The notes under the pieces are model-generated. The model saw only the letters and a list, made by a program, of their open reading frames with translations, was not told where the DNA came from and did not search any database. A stretch of 14,824 nt of DNA from contig PMMN01000074.1 in the NCBI GenBank assembly GCA_003162235.1, positions 3,547 to 18,370 of the forward strand. Reading direction: 5' to 3'. A program made the position numbers and the translations under genes. How positions within the stretch are numbered: position 1 is the first letter of the stretch; each line of letters begins with the position of its first letter. This stretch comes from Actinomycetota bacterium. Lineage in GTDB: Bacteria; Actinomycetota; Thermoleophilia; Gaiellales; Gaiellaceae. Of this stretch, positions 1-5,453 are shown piece after piece.

Positions 1-86
1 GGCAGGTCGGCCTGGATGTTGTACCAGCGCGTGGGAAGCGCGGACTCGTTGAGGACGAACTTAGTGGTCTCCATGGGCGCGAGCAT
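1..86 (-). CDS. trpB: TrpB2-like tryptophan synthase beta chain, N-terminal fragment
   Basis: Only the first 28 codons lie in the window; the gene runs off the left edge. The reading starts MLAPMETTKFVLNESALPTR and continues with W-Y-N-I-Q-A-D-L-P. This resembles the extreme N-terminus of the TrpB2 class of tryptophan synthase beta chains, where a TKFVLNE-type strand is followed by a W-Y-N-I-x-x-D-L-P segment. The family condenses indole with serine using PLP; TrpB2 forms often work without a tight TrpA partner. The ATG at 86 has an AGG-containing stretch a few bases upstream. The in-frame ATG at 74 is an alternative that would start METTKF, closer to many homologues. The PLP lysine and all catalytic parts are outside the window, so the call rests on the N-terminal signature alone. 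Confidence 0.7.
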   Translation of the reverse strand, partial: MLAPMETTKFVLNESALPTRWYNIQADL

Positions 87-195
87 AGCGCCTGGAACCT
101 GGGCCAGGAAGCGGAAGGACGAACCGCCTCGGGGCGCTGACAAAGCCGCGAAGAAAGACCCGACCCGCACGAAGATCGGCTTCAGAGACAGAGAG

Positions 196-215
196 GGCCG
201 GAGTTGCAACCGGCC
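196..215. other. Short inverted repeat GGCCGG-N8-CCGGCC
   Basis: A 6-bp perfect inverted repeat around an 8-base loop (agttgcaa), in the leader or promoter region of the minus-strand trpB-like gene. It could be part of an operator or a leader hairpin. No T-tract follows on either strand, so it does not look like a terminator. Confidence 0.25.
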
Positions 216-241
216 AGTCTAGGTCTCGCTTGCGAATCGGA

Positions 242-278
242 TCGCCGCCGCGCTCGCTCTAAAGCGGCGCGGCGGCGA
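242..278. terminator. Strong GC hairpin between the exported-protein gene and trpB
   Basis: TCGCCGCCGCGC (242-253) pairs perfectly with GCGCGGCGGCGA (267-278). Inside it CGCT (255-258) pairs with AGCG (263-266) around a CTAA tetraloop, giving about 16 pairs with a one-base bulge. It lies about 70 bases beyond the stop of the minus-strand gene at 348-734 and upstream of the trpB start at 86, where a terminator would be expected. Neither strand has a run of T after the stem, so a conventional rho-independent terminator is not certain. I see no gene in the surrounding 87-347 gap. Confidence 0.45.
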
Positions 279-347
279 CTCCGAAGCCCTGCTAGCGCTC
301 CGAGTGCTCCTGTCGGCGGTCGCGACTCCAGCTCGCGTTCGCGCCTA

Positions 348-734
348 TTACGTCTTCGTGAACGAGTTCGAGGTGAGGACGATCTTTCGCCCTGGGCAAC
401 CGTCGCTGACGCGCTTGAAGGTGAGCTTGTTGCTCTTCAGCGTCCAGCTGTAGGTACCTGAAGCGAGCTTGCCCAGACAGGCATAGCTGCCCTTCTCTTG
501 CCCGAACTTGATCCTCTTCGCGGTGATCGTGTCTTTGCCGCGAACGACGATCGCGCCGTTTCTGGCGATCGTGTACTTGCTGCCCGCTTTGAAGTTGAGG
601 ACCCAGGTGGCGTTGAAGGCGGGGACCTTGTTGCCCTTGATTTTCGTCTTGTAGCTGCCGCCCAAAGTGCTTCCGAAGGCGGTGGCGCCTGTTATCACGA
701 GCGCCAGGGTTGTAAGCGCGATGATTCTTCTCAT
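348..734 (-). CDS. Small exported protein, lipocalin-like character, function unknown
   Basis: I do not recognise a named family. The protein is 128 residues from the ATG at 734, which gives a classic signal peptide: M-R-R, a hydrophobic stretch of about 15 residues, then A-T-A as a probable signal peptidase site near residue 19. A TTG 36 bases upstream (770) would add 12 polar residues and spoil the signal peptide, so ATG is preferred. The mature part alternates short hydrophobic and polar segments rich in G, K, T and S, as in an all-beta barrel. It contains two cysteines (in YACLGK and DGCPGR) that could form a disulfide. Its gene is back to back with the DUF1059 gene, with about 110 bases between starts. 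Export and beta structure are inferences; no enzymatic motif is visible. Confidence 0.7.
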   Translation of the reverse strand: MRRIIALTTLALVITGATAFGSTLGGSYKTKIKGNKVPAFNATWVLNFKAGSKYTIARNGAIVVRGKDTITAKRIKFGQEKGSYACLGKLASGTYSWTLKSNKLTFKRVSDGCPGRKIVLTSNSFTKT

Positions 735-804
735 GTCTCGCAGTGTTGCGGCTCGGCGGCTATGTATCAAGTAGGCAGTCGCGAAGTTTCCAAATTAGTC
801 GGAA

Positions 805-829
805 TGGAACAACCCAATCCCTTGTTCCA
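805..829. promoter_or_regulatory. 8-bp inverted repeat upstream of the DUF1059 gene
   Basis: TGGAACAA (805-812) and TTGTTCCA (822-829) form a perfect 8-bp inverted repeat with a 9-base centre (cccaatccc). It ends just before the strong Shine-Dalgarno (ggagggggaag, 838-847) of the gene starting at 848. In this otherwise GC-rich segment it could be an operator in the divergent intergenic region or a 5' leader hairpin. Which of these applies cannot be told from sequence. Confidence 0.35.
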
Positions 830-847
830 ACGACCAGGAGGGGGAAG

Positions 848-1027
848 ATGACGGCCTACACGGTTAGCTGTCGCGATACGGGCGCCGATTGCCCAGGCTC
901 GTTCACCACCGAGTCCAAGGACGAGCTGGTCGAGCACGTCCAGCTCCACGCCAGAAAGGCACACGGGAAACCCGACCTCTCGCGCGAGGACATCGAGCCG
1001 GCGATCAAGGTCGCCACGCCGGTATAG
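848..1027 (+). CDS. DUF1059 family small protein
   Basis: A 59-residue protein of the DUF1059 type, a family of short proteins of unknown biochemical role. The N-terminal half has the pattern C8-R-D-T-G-A-D-C15. It continues with T-x-E-S-K-D-E-L followed by a histidine-bearing helix, H30-V-Q-L-H34-A-R-K-A-H39-G, typical of the family; the two Cys and three His could bind a metal (inference). The start is fixed by a very strong ribosome-binding site, ggaggggg, ending a few bases before the ATG. Longer in-frame reading from 743 lacks such a site and would add an unrelated 35-residue extension. It sits alone, divergent from the exported-protein gene, with a small inverted repeat just upstream. 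Full family length, so not truncated. Confidence 0.82.
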   Translation: MTAYTVSCRDTGADCPGSFTTESKDELVEHVQLHARKAHGKPDLSREDIEPAIKVATPV

Positions 1028-1301
1028 CGGCGAACGGGAGCTTCGATCGGGTCGGGGTCTTGCGATCCTCAGGATCTCGGCGCGCTGGATTCGACCCCGT
1101 TGCTCTCGCGGCCTGCCGCTTCTCTTGCCGGCGCGGCTCATCGCCCTGACCGCACGCCGACGAAACCTTGTTCGTGGACTGAGCGGGAGCGGCCGAACTC
1201 AAACCAGGCGCTGTCTCGCTTTCTCGTGCCGCCAGCGGCGTCAGACGGCTTCAGAGGCCGGCCGCGCCGGCCGGCAGAAGCCGCCGGCCGAGCAAGCGAG
1301 A
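1028..1301. other. Intergenic region, no gene seen
   Basis: No convincing reading frame on either strand. The right part (about 1255-1295), at the 3' side of the minus-strand tRNA, is rich in GGCC/GCCGGC palindromes (for example GCCGGC near 1269 and 1283) that could form a transcription-stopping structure for the tRNA. There is no T-tract. Confidence 0.4.
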
Positions 1302-1375
1302 CGGGAGCGACGGGACTCGAACCCGCGACCTCCGGCGTGACAGGCCGGCGTTCTAACCAGCTGAACTACGCCCCC
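1302..1375 (-). tRNA. tRNA-Asp (anticodon GTC)
   Basis: On the minus strand the sequence folds into a full cloverleaf. The acceptor stem is GGGGGCG with CGCTCCC (one G-T pair). The D arm contains AGCTGGTTAGA. The anticodon stem is CCGGC/GCCGG around loop CTGTCAC, giving anticodon GTC. The T arm is GCGGG-TTCGAGT-CCCGT. The discriminator base is G, as expected for Asp. CCA is not encoded, so it must be added after transcription. There is no neighbouring tRNA, and a TACAAT box lies just upstream of the 5' end. Confidence 0.95.
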
Positions 1376-1385
1376 GAGCCGCAGC

Positions 1386-1391
1386 ATTGTA
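1386..1391 (-). promoter_or_regulatory. -10 box of the tRNA-Asp promoter
   Basis: On the minus strand TACAAT (5 of 6 matches to TATAAT) lies 10 bases before the mature 5' end of the tRNA. Transcription would start a few bases ahead of G1, the usual geometry for tRNA promoters. No clear TTGACA-like -35 is visible 16-18 bases upstream. Confidence 0.55.
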
Positions 1392-1551
1392 GCTCCATCG
1401 CGAGACTGCGATTTCCTCGACCTCGGCACAGGTCATCCCGGGCCGCCGCGACCGACATGGCGGGCGCGGCTCACCAAGCGCTGTCCCCAACTCAACTCGG
1501 ACCCTACGAAGCAACTACGGCAGGTCCGCCCCGCTCCTAAGCCACCGCGGT

Positions 1552-1574
1552 GAGCAAGCGCCGAAGGCGCGCTC
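1552..1574. other. Hairpin with GAA triloop in the leader of the MarP-like gene
   Basis: GAGC (1552-1555) pairs with GCTC (1571-1574), and GCGCC (1558-1562) pairs with GGCGC (1566-1570) around GAA, with a two-base AA bulge. It overlaps by one base a 10-bp palindrome CACCGCGGTG (1543-1552). It is the first of two consecutive stem-loops ahead of the gene at 1652. Confidence 0.4.
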
Positions 1575-1591
1575 AGCGCTTCGCTAGTCCC

Positions 1592-1634
1592 CCGCCGAAA
1601 GTCTTAGCCCGCTTGGCGGGCGGACTTTCGGCGG
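1592..1634. promoter_or_regulatory. Long hairpin abutting the ribosome-binding site of the MarP-like gene
   Basis: CCGCCGAAAGTC (1592-1603) is the exact reverse complement of GACTTTCGGCGG (1623-1634). Inside it GCCCGC (1607-1612) pairs with GCGGGC (1616-1621) around TTG. The 18-pair structure ends three bases before the AGAGGG ribosome-binding site (about 1638-1643). It could be a terminator of upstream transcription, an attenuator or a 5' stabilising stem. No T-run follows on the plus strand (aaagaggg) or the minus strand (gggactag). Confidence 0.5.
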
Positions 1635-1651
1635 AAAGAGGGTAGCCTTCG

Positions 1652-2794
1652 ATGGTGACCTTCGTCGACTGGCTTGCTGTGGCGTTCGTCCTGCTGCTCG
1701 CCGTCGGCGGGGCGCGCAAGGGGCTGATCGTCGGCGGGCTCTCGCTGGTCGGCGTCGTCGGCGGGCTCTACTTGGGCGGACGGTTGGCGCCGGTCATCTT
1801 CTCGGGCTCGCACTCGCCCTACACGCCGCTGGTGGCGCTGGCAGGAGCTCTTTTGCTGGCGATCGCGCTCGAGACGGCGGGGGCGCTGATGGGCGGATTG
1901 CTAAGGAATGCGCTCAGACTCACGCCGTTCAGGCTTGTCGACGCCGTCGGCGGGCTCGTGCTCGGAGCCGCCACCGCCGTTGCCGTGCTCTGGATCGTGG
2001 CGGCAGTCGCCTTCCATCTGCCCCAGGCCTCGTCGCTGCGAACTAAGGCGCGGAACTCGACTCTCCTCTCGAAGCTGATCGACGTGCTGCCGCCTCAGGA
2101 CGTCATGAGCGCTCTCTCCGGTATCGATCCCTTCCCGCTGATCGTCGGGCCGGCGGCACCCGCGCAAGCGCCCGATCCGGAGATCCTTGCTTTCGCCAAG
2201 CTGCACTGGGCCGAGTCGAGCGTGGTCAAGGTGCATTCGGAGGCTTGCGGTATCGGCTACGCCGGCTCGGGCTGGGTGGTGTCGAAGAAGCCGGAGCTCG
2301 TCGTAACCGCGGCGCATGTCGTCGCCGGTGGCCACAAGCTCAGGGTGCTGGCGCGGGGACACTCGGCGCTCGGGGCACGTGTCGTCGCCTTCGACGGCAC
2401 TAACGATCTGGCTCTGCTCTCGGTGCCCGGGCTGAAGGAGAAGCCACTTTCTCTCGCTCCTCCGCATGCAGGCGATGCGGTCGCCGTGCTCGGCTATCCC
2501 GGCGACGGGCCTTTCACCGCCTCGGCGGCGCGCGTCGGTGCGACCGCCACCCTGTTCTCGCCCGACTACTCGGGCAAGATCGTCAGCCGCTCGATCACCA
2601 GCCTGCGCGGGAAAGTACGTCCGGGAGACTCGGGTGGAGCGGTGGTGAACGGCGGCGGCCAGGTCGAGTTGACGGTGTTCGGCGCCCGTAAGGGCACGGA
2701 CGTCGGCTACGGAACCTCGAGCGAGCTCGTCCACGAGCTGCTCGGCAAGCTCGTGGACTACCGCGGCGTCTCCACCGGAGCGTGCCTGAAGTGA
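1652..2794 (+). CDS. MarP-like periplasmic serine protease (CvpA membrane domain plus trypsin-like domain)
   Basis: This 380-residue protein has the architecture of mycobacterial MarP (Rv3671c), a membrane-anchored protease of the extracytoplasmic space needed for acid and oxidative stress resistance. Residues about 1-125 are a CvpA-type domain with four hydrophobic segments (about 5-20, 26-48, 60-84, 96-122). Residues about 180-370 are a chymotrypsin-fold protease. The triad is visible: His222 in VVTAAHVV, Asp252 in GTNDLALL, Ser327 in RPGDSGGAV. Cys199 and Cys378 are placed like the two cysteines that form the domain-closing disulfide in MarP, so redox control may be conserved (inference). 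Length is close to the family norm (about 400). The ATG is preceded by AGAGGG and a long hairpin. It stands alone, between the tRNA and a long gene-free gap. The physiological substrate here is unknown. Confidence 0.88.
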   Translation: MVTFVDWLAVAFVLLLAVGGARKGLIVGGLSLVGVVGGLYLGGRLAPVIFSGSHSPYTPLVALAGALLLAIALETAGALMGGLLRNALRLTPFRLVDAVGGLVLGAATAVAVLWIVAAVAFHLPQASSLRTKARNSTLLSKLIDVLPPQDVMSALSGIDPFPLIVGPAAPAQAPDPEILAFAKLHWAESSVVKVHSEACGIGYAGSGWVVSKKPELVVTAAHVVAGGHKLRVLARGHSALGARVVAFDGTNDLALLSVPGLKEKPLSLAPPHAGDAVAVLGYPGDGPFTASAARVGATATLFSPDYSGKIVSRSITSLRGKVRPGDSGGAVVNGGGQVELTVFGARKGTDVGYGTSSELVHELLGKLVDYRGVSTGACLK

Positions 2795-3003
2795 GTACGA
2801 GCCGGGCTGGAGATTTCCGGGACGAAGGACATTTCCCGCCAGGTCTACACGCCCGAAGCGGCCGCCCCGCGGCGCCAGTGACCGCCCGGACCGCTTGAAG
2901 GACTTCCAGTGCGCCTTCACGGCCTGTTCGACTTCTGGAGCTCGTCTCAAAACGAAGCACTCCGCCGCCTGGCCGCGCTCGGCGGCGCGATACGTTGTCC
3001 TCG

Positions 3004-3036
3004 GTCGCACCCGTAGCTTCCGGCTACGAACGCGAC
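3004..3036. other. Compound hairpin in the gap after the protease gene
   Basis: GTCGC (3004-3008) pairs with GCGAC (3032-3036) and CGTAGC (3012-3017) pairs with GCTACG (3023-3028). They are separated by a symmetric 3x3 internal loop and capped by TTCCG. It lies about 210 bases past the protease stop. There is no T-tract, so a structured RNA or a remote terminator are both possible. Confidence 0.35.
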
Positions 3037-3167
3037 ACTGCGTCCTAGCCTCGCATCCACCGATCACACCCAGTCGACGGGTCTTCATTCCGAAACGAGC
3101 TCTTGGCATCCACGGCCCAATCCCTTCGACCGCGCACCCGTGACGGGATAGGTCCTAAACCGTTTCA

Positions 3168-3186
3168 CCGCAATTTGCGGGTTTTT
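3168..3186 (+). terminator. Possible intrinsic terminator
   Basis: CCGCA (3168-3172) and TGCGG (3176-3180) form a short stem around ATT, followed by G and TTTTT on the plus strand (3182-3186). It could end transcripts coming from the protease gene 370 bases upstream. The stem is only 5 bp, so this is tentative. Confidence 0.4.
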
Positions 3187-3276
3187 CTGCGGTCAAGCGA
3201 GTCAAGTAGTGCGGTCAAGCACCAAGCGGGGATAGATGAAGCACTATCCACCGAGCATAGTGCGATTCACGAGATA

Positions 3277-3297
3277 GGCCCCGGTACGGCGGGGGCC
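3277..3297. terminator. Hairpin 1 of three with related loops
   Basis: GGCCCC (3277-3282) pairs with GGGGCC (3292-3297) around loop GGTACGGCG. On the plus strand it is followed by an A-run (caaaaaa, 3301-3307). On the minus strand it is preceded by a T-run rather than followed by one. Confidence 0.4.
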
Positions 3298-3314
3298 ACT
3301 CAAAAAATAGAGCC

Positions 3315-3339
3315 AAGGCCCCGATGCGGCGGGGGCCTT
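3315..3339. terminator. Hairpin 2 of three with related loops
   Basis: AAGGCCCC (3315-3322) pairs with GGGGCCTT (3332-3339) around loop GATGCGGCG, nearly the same stem and loop as hairpin 1. Read on the minus strand the stem is followed by ggctctatttttt, whose T-run lies 9-15 bases after the stem. That is consistent with a terminator for leftward transcription arriving from the gene at 3473-5308. Confidence 0.5.
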
Positions 3340-3379
3340 ACGGCCTCTTATGTACAACACGGATCTCCCCCAAGATCAA

Positions 3380-3410
3380 ACTGAAGCGGGCATGCGGCGC
3401 CCGCTTCAGT
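3380..3410 (-). terminator. Strong hairpin terminator downstream of the 611-residue gene
   Basis: ACTGAAGCGGGC (3380-3391) and GCCCGCTTCAGT (3399-3410) form a perfect 12-bp stem with loop ATGCGGC. In the leftward direction the stem is followed by TTGATCTT, a short T-rich tail. It lies 63 bases past the stop of the minus-strand gene at 3473-5308, so it is the natural terminator for that gene. Its loop contains the same TGCGGC core as hairpin 2. Confidence 0.6.
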
Positions 3411-3472
3411 CGTTGTGGGGAAAACGTGCGACCTGAGATAGACCTTGTCACTTGAGTGCTTGACCGGCACTT

Positions 3473-5308
3473 TCAATTCCTGAGACTGCGCTGGTACTCG
3501 CGCTCGCGCCGGCGCCTTTCCTGCTCTGCGTTGAGGCGGAACTCGCTCTCGAGCCGGAGAGTTTCCTCGAGCTCCGCGTCGGCGGCCGAGGAATGCTCTT
3601 CCACGTCCTTGAGCGCGTCCACGCGGAAGCGCCAGCGGCGTGCCCGCGAGCGCGGCCGTCGCGACTCGAGCTCGTCCAGCGTCTGCTCTATCTCGCGGAT
3701 CGAGATTCCTTGGGATAGCTCGATCTCGGCTGTTACCTCGGCCGTCGAGGCCGCTGCTGCGGTATCCGCGTGTTCGGTCTCGACTTCCGGGCTTGGTTCG
3801 ACCGCCTCCGCCTCTGTCTCGTCCTCCTCGACAGCTTCGTGGCGGGCGCCGAACCAGCGCCGGTGCTCCCTGGGCTCGGCTTCGAGCTCGGGCTCGAGCT
3901 CTGGCGCGGGTGCTTCTTCCTCCGTCGCCTCTACGGACAGATCGACCGGAGCCGGTATCTCGATCGCGCTCTCGAGCCCTCCGTCGCTCTCGCCCTCCGG
4001 CTCCTCGACGTGGCGGAAGAGGTGGAAGCCGCGCTTGCTCTCCGGCTCAGACTCCGCCTCCGCCTCTGTCTCGTCCTCCTCGACAGCTTCGTGGCGGGCG
4101 CCGAACCAGCGCCGGTGCTCCCTGGGCTCGGCTTCGAGCTCGGGCTCGAGCTCTGGCGCGGGTCCGGCTTCGGGCGCGGCTTCTACCTCCGTGGCGGCCG
4201 GTGTCTCTGCGAACCCGTCGCGCTGCCTGCGAGAGCGTCGCGGATGCCGTTCGCCGCTCTCTTCGAGCGCGAGCTCCGGCTCGGCCACGCTCGCCTCCTC
4301 GGCCGTTGGCTCGGTTTCCTCCGGCTGCGCCGGCCGAACGGTGCGGCGACGGAACAAGCGCCTGCGTCTCGTCGCTTCGACCTTCGGTTCGGCCGCGCGC
4401 GCTTCCTGCTCGATCGCTTCGCCGGCCAGGACGAGTGGCTCGGCTGTTTCTGCCGCGGCATCCTCACGGGCGGCCGGGGGCGCGGTTATCTCGATCGTGC
4501 TCTCCAAAGGCGCGCGGGATTCGACCTCGCCCGTCTTGACCTCCGCTCCGTCCGGCTCGGCCTCGCGCTCGATCGCGGCCAGCGGCCAGCTCGGCTCGGC
4601 CTCGTGCGCCCGCTCGACCTCCGGCTCCGTCTCGATCTCCGCGACCACCTCGACGGGCTCGCTCTTCCCGACACTCCAGATGAGCGGCTCGACGTCCTCG
4701 AGCGCCGACTGAGAGTGCCCGGAGGATTCCAAGGCGAGCGGGTACGGCTGAGCGGGTGGCGCGGCCGGGAGAAGAGGCGCCCCGGACGGGTGGCGGTCGC
4801 GCGCGATCGCCAGCTCGACGGAGGCAACAATCAGAAAGGCGACTATCTCCGCGCCTGCGATCAAGAGCGGCCGCAATCCGGATTGCGCCGAGATTGCGGC
4901 GACCAGGATCAGGAAGAAGGCCTCGAAGGTCAGCCGCAGCCCGGAACGCGAGGCGGGAGGCGGATGCAGCAACGGGCGCATTGCGTCGGGGTCGATCCGG
5001 CTAGAGATCGGGCCGCGCTCGAAGTGAATGCTCGGAGGGCGGTAAGGAGGCTCCTTCGCCGGAGCAGGCTCGTCACTCGCCGGTGGCGGCGGGATCTTCT
5101 TCGCGCGCTCCAGCGAGTGCAGGATCTCTTCTAGCTCACCGGCGAAACGCTCCAGCACGTCGAAAGCCCGGCGCGCGCTCTCCGGGTCGTCATCCCGAGC
5201 CTGTTTTGCGCTCTCTTCAGGCGCCTGGTCAGAAGGACGGCCAGGAGCCGGCTCGCGCCCCTTCTTCGGTCGCGTTTCTCTTTCTTCTCCGCTATCGCTT
5301 TGATCCAC
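3473..5308 (-). CDS. Two-TM, Glu-rich repeat protein of unknown function
   Basis: I do not recognise this 611-residue protein. Residues 1-120 are polar and proline-rich with a short helical stretch (about 43-70). Residues about 126-140 and 147-169 are two hydrophobic segments forming a membrane hairpin, so both ends should face the same side, probably the cytoplasm. Residues about 190-530 are a long acidic, low-complexity Glu/Ala/Pro region. It is broken by basic-aromatic patches: RRRRLFRRR (314-322), REHRRWF (396-402 and 480-486) and KRGFHLFRH (425-433), with another, RARRWRFRV, at 555-563. A 36-residue unit (383-418) is repeated exactly at 467-502. Residues 531-611 look helical and highly charged. 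The start is GTG with GGAG about eight bases upstream and a promoter at 5335-5363. It follows the sigma gene on the same strand. A scaffold or membrane-organising role is conceivable but unproven. Confidence 0.75.
   Translation of the reverse strand: MDQSDSGEERETRPKKGREPAPGRPSDQAPEESAKQARDDDPESARRAFDVLERFAGELEEILHSLERAKKIPPPPASDEPAPAKEPPYRPPSIHFERGPISSRIDPDAMRPLLHPPPASRSGLRLTFEAFFLILVAAISAQSGLRPLLIAGAEIVAFLIVASVELAIARDRHPSGAPLLPAAPPAQPYPLALESSGHSQSALEDVEPLIWSVGKSEPVEVVAEIETEPEVERAHEAEPSWPLAAIEREAEPDGAEVKTGEVESRAPLESTIEITAPPAAREDAAAETAEPLVLAGEAIEQEARAAEPKVEATRRRRLFRRRTVRPAQPEETEPTAEEASVAEPELALEESGERHPRRSRRQRDGFAETPAATEVEAAPEAGPAPELEPELEAEPREHRRWFGARHEAVEEDETEAEAESEPESKRGFHLFRHVEEPEGESDGGLESAIEIPAPVDLSVEATEEEAPAPELEPELEAEPREHRRWFGARHEAVEEDETEAEAVEPSPEVETEHADTAAAASTAEVTAEIELSQGISIREIEQTLDELESRRPRSRARRWRFRVDALKDVEEHSSAADAELEETLRLESEFRLNAEQERRRREREYQRSLRN
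3802..3911. repeat. 110-bp exact direct repeat, copy 1
   Basis: Identical over 110 bases to 4054-4163, offset 252 bases (84 codons, in frame). It encodes residues about 467-502 of the acidic membrane protein. The match ends abruptly on both sides, as expected from a recent intragenic duplication or gene conversion. Confidence 0.92.
4054..4163. repeat. 110-bp exact direct repeat, copy 2
   Basis: Partner of 3802-3911, encoding residues about 383-418, with the REHRRWF basic-aromatic patch in the middle. Synonymous differences are zero. Confidence 0.92.
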
Positions 5309-5334
5309 GCGTCGCTCCGGTTGGCCGCACCGCG

Positions 5335-5363
5335 ATTATGAACGCAGCGGCGCGACTTCGTAA
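5335..5363 (-). promoter_or_regulatory. Sigma-70-type promoter for the acidic membrane protein gene
   Basis: On the minus strand TTACGA (5363-5358) and CATAAT (5340-5335) are separated by exactly 17 bases. The predicted transcription start is about 20 bases before the GTG at 5308, leaving room for its GGAG ribosome-binding site. It suggests the gene can be transcribed apart from the sigma gene upstream. Confidence 0.5.
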
Positions 5364-5453
5364 CGAGGAGCGAGAAGAACTCGAATCGGAGCAGCTTGCG
5401 GAGGTCGCGTCGATCCGGGTTTCGAGCGAGCGCTCAGTCAAGCTCGGCGGAAG

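Larger units (their letters stand above)
2795..3472. other. 678-base gap without a gene, rich in stem-loops
   Basis: No reading frame here resembles a protein. The frames present are short, or are extensions of antisense frames from the protease gene. The left half (2795-3150) has genome-like GC content and one clear compound hairpin (3004-3036). The right half (3150-3472) is visibly less GC-rich, with A/T-rich patches (aatttgcgggttttt, caaaaaatag). It contains a terminator-like stem, a 7-bp inverted repeat GCACTAT (3241-3247)/ATAGTGC (3257-3263) and three consecutive hairpins (3277-3410). GGTCAAGCAC at 3213-3222 recurs inverted as GTGCTTGACC at 3456-3465. The segment could hold non-coding RNA or the scar of an old insertion; no integrase or transposase is nearby. 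Confidence 0.5.

Noticed and set aside
1901..3109. 402-codon open frame on the minus strand
   Set aside because: It lies antisense to the well-supported MarP-like protease, is rich in Arg and Gly with no domain, and reflects high-GC codon bias on the other strand.
2895..3143. 82-codon plus-strand frame in the gap after the protease gene
   Set aside because: No ribosome-binding site, no recognisable sequence, and composition like other random frames nearby.
3802..4163. Repeat pair considered as a CRISPR or minisatellite array
   Set aside because: Only two long units with coding spacing in multiples of three; no short repeats with unique spacers and no cas genes.
3456..4712. 418-codon serine-rich frame on the plus strand, and a 454-codon frame at 3770-5134
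   Set aside because: Both are antisense to the acidic membrane protein gene. The serine and leucine/arginine runs are mirror images of the Glu/Ala codons. The minus-strand gene has the promoter, ribosome-binding site, membrane segments and terminator.
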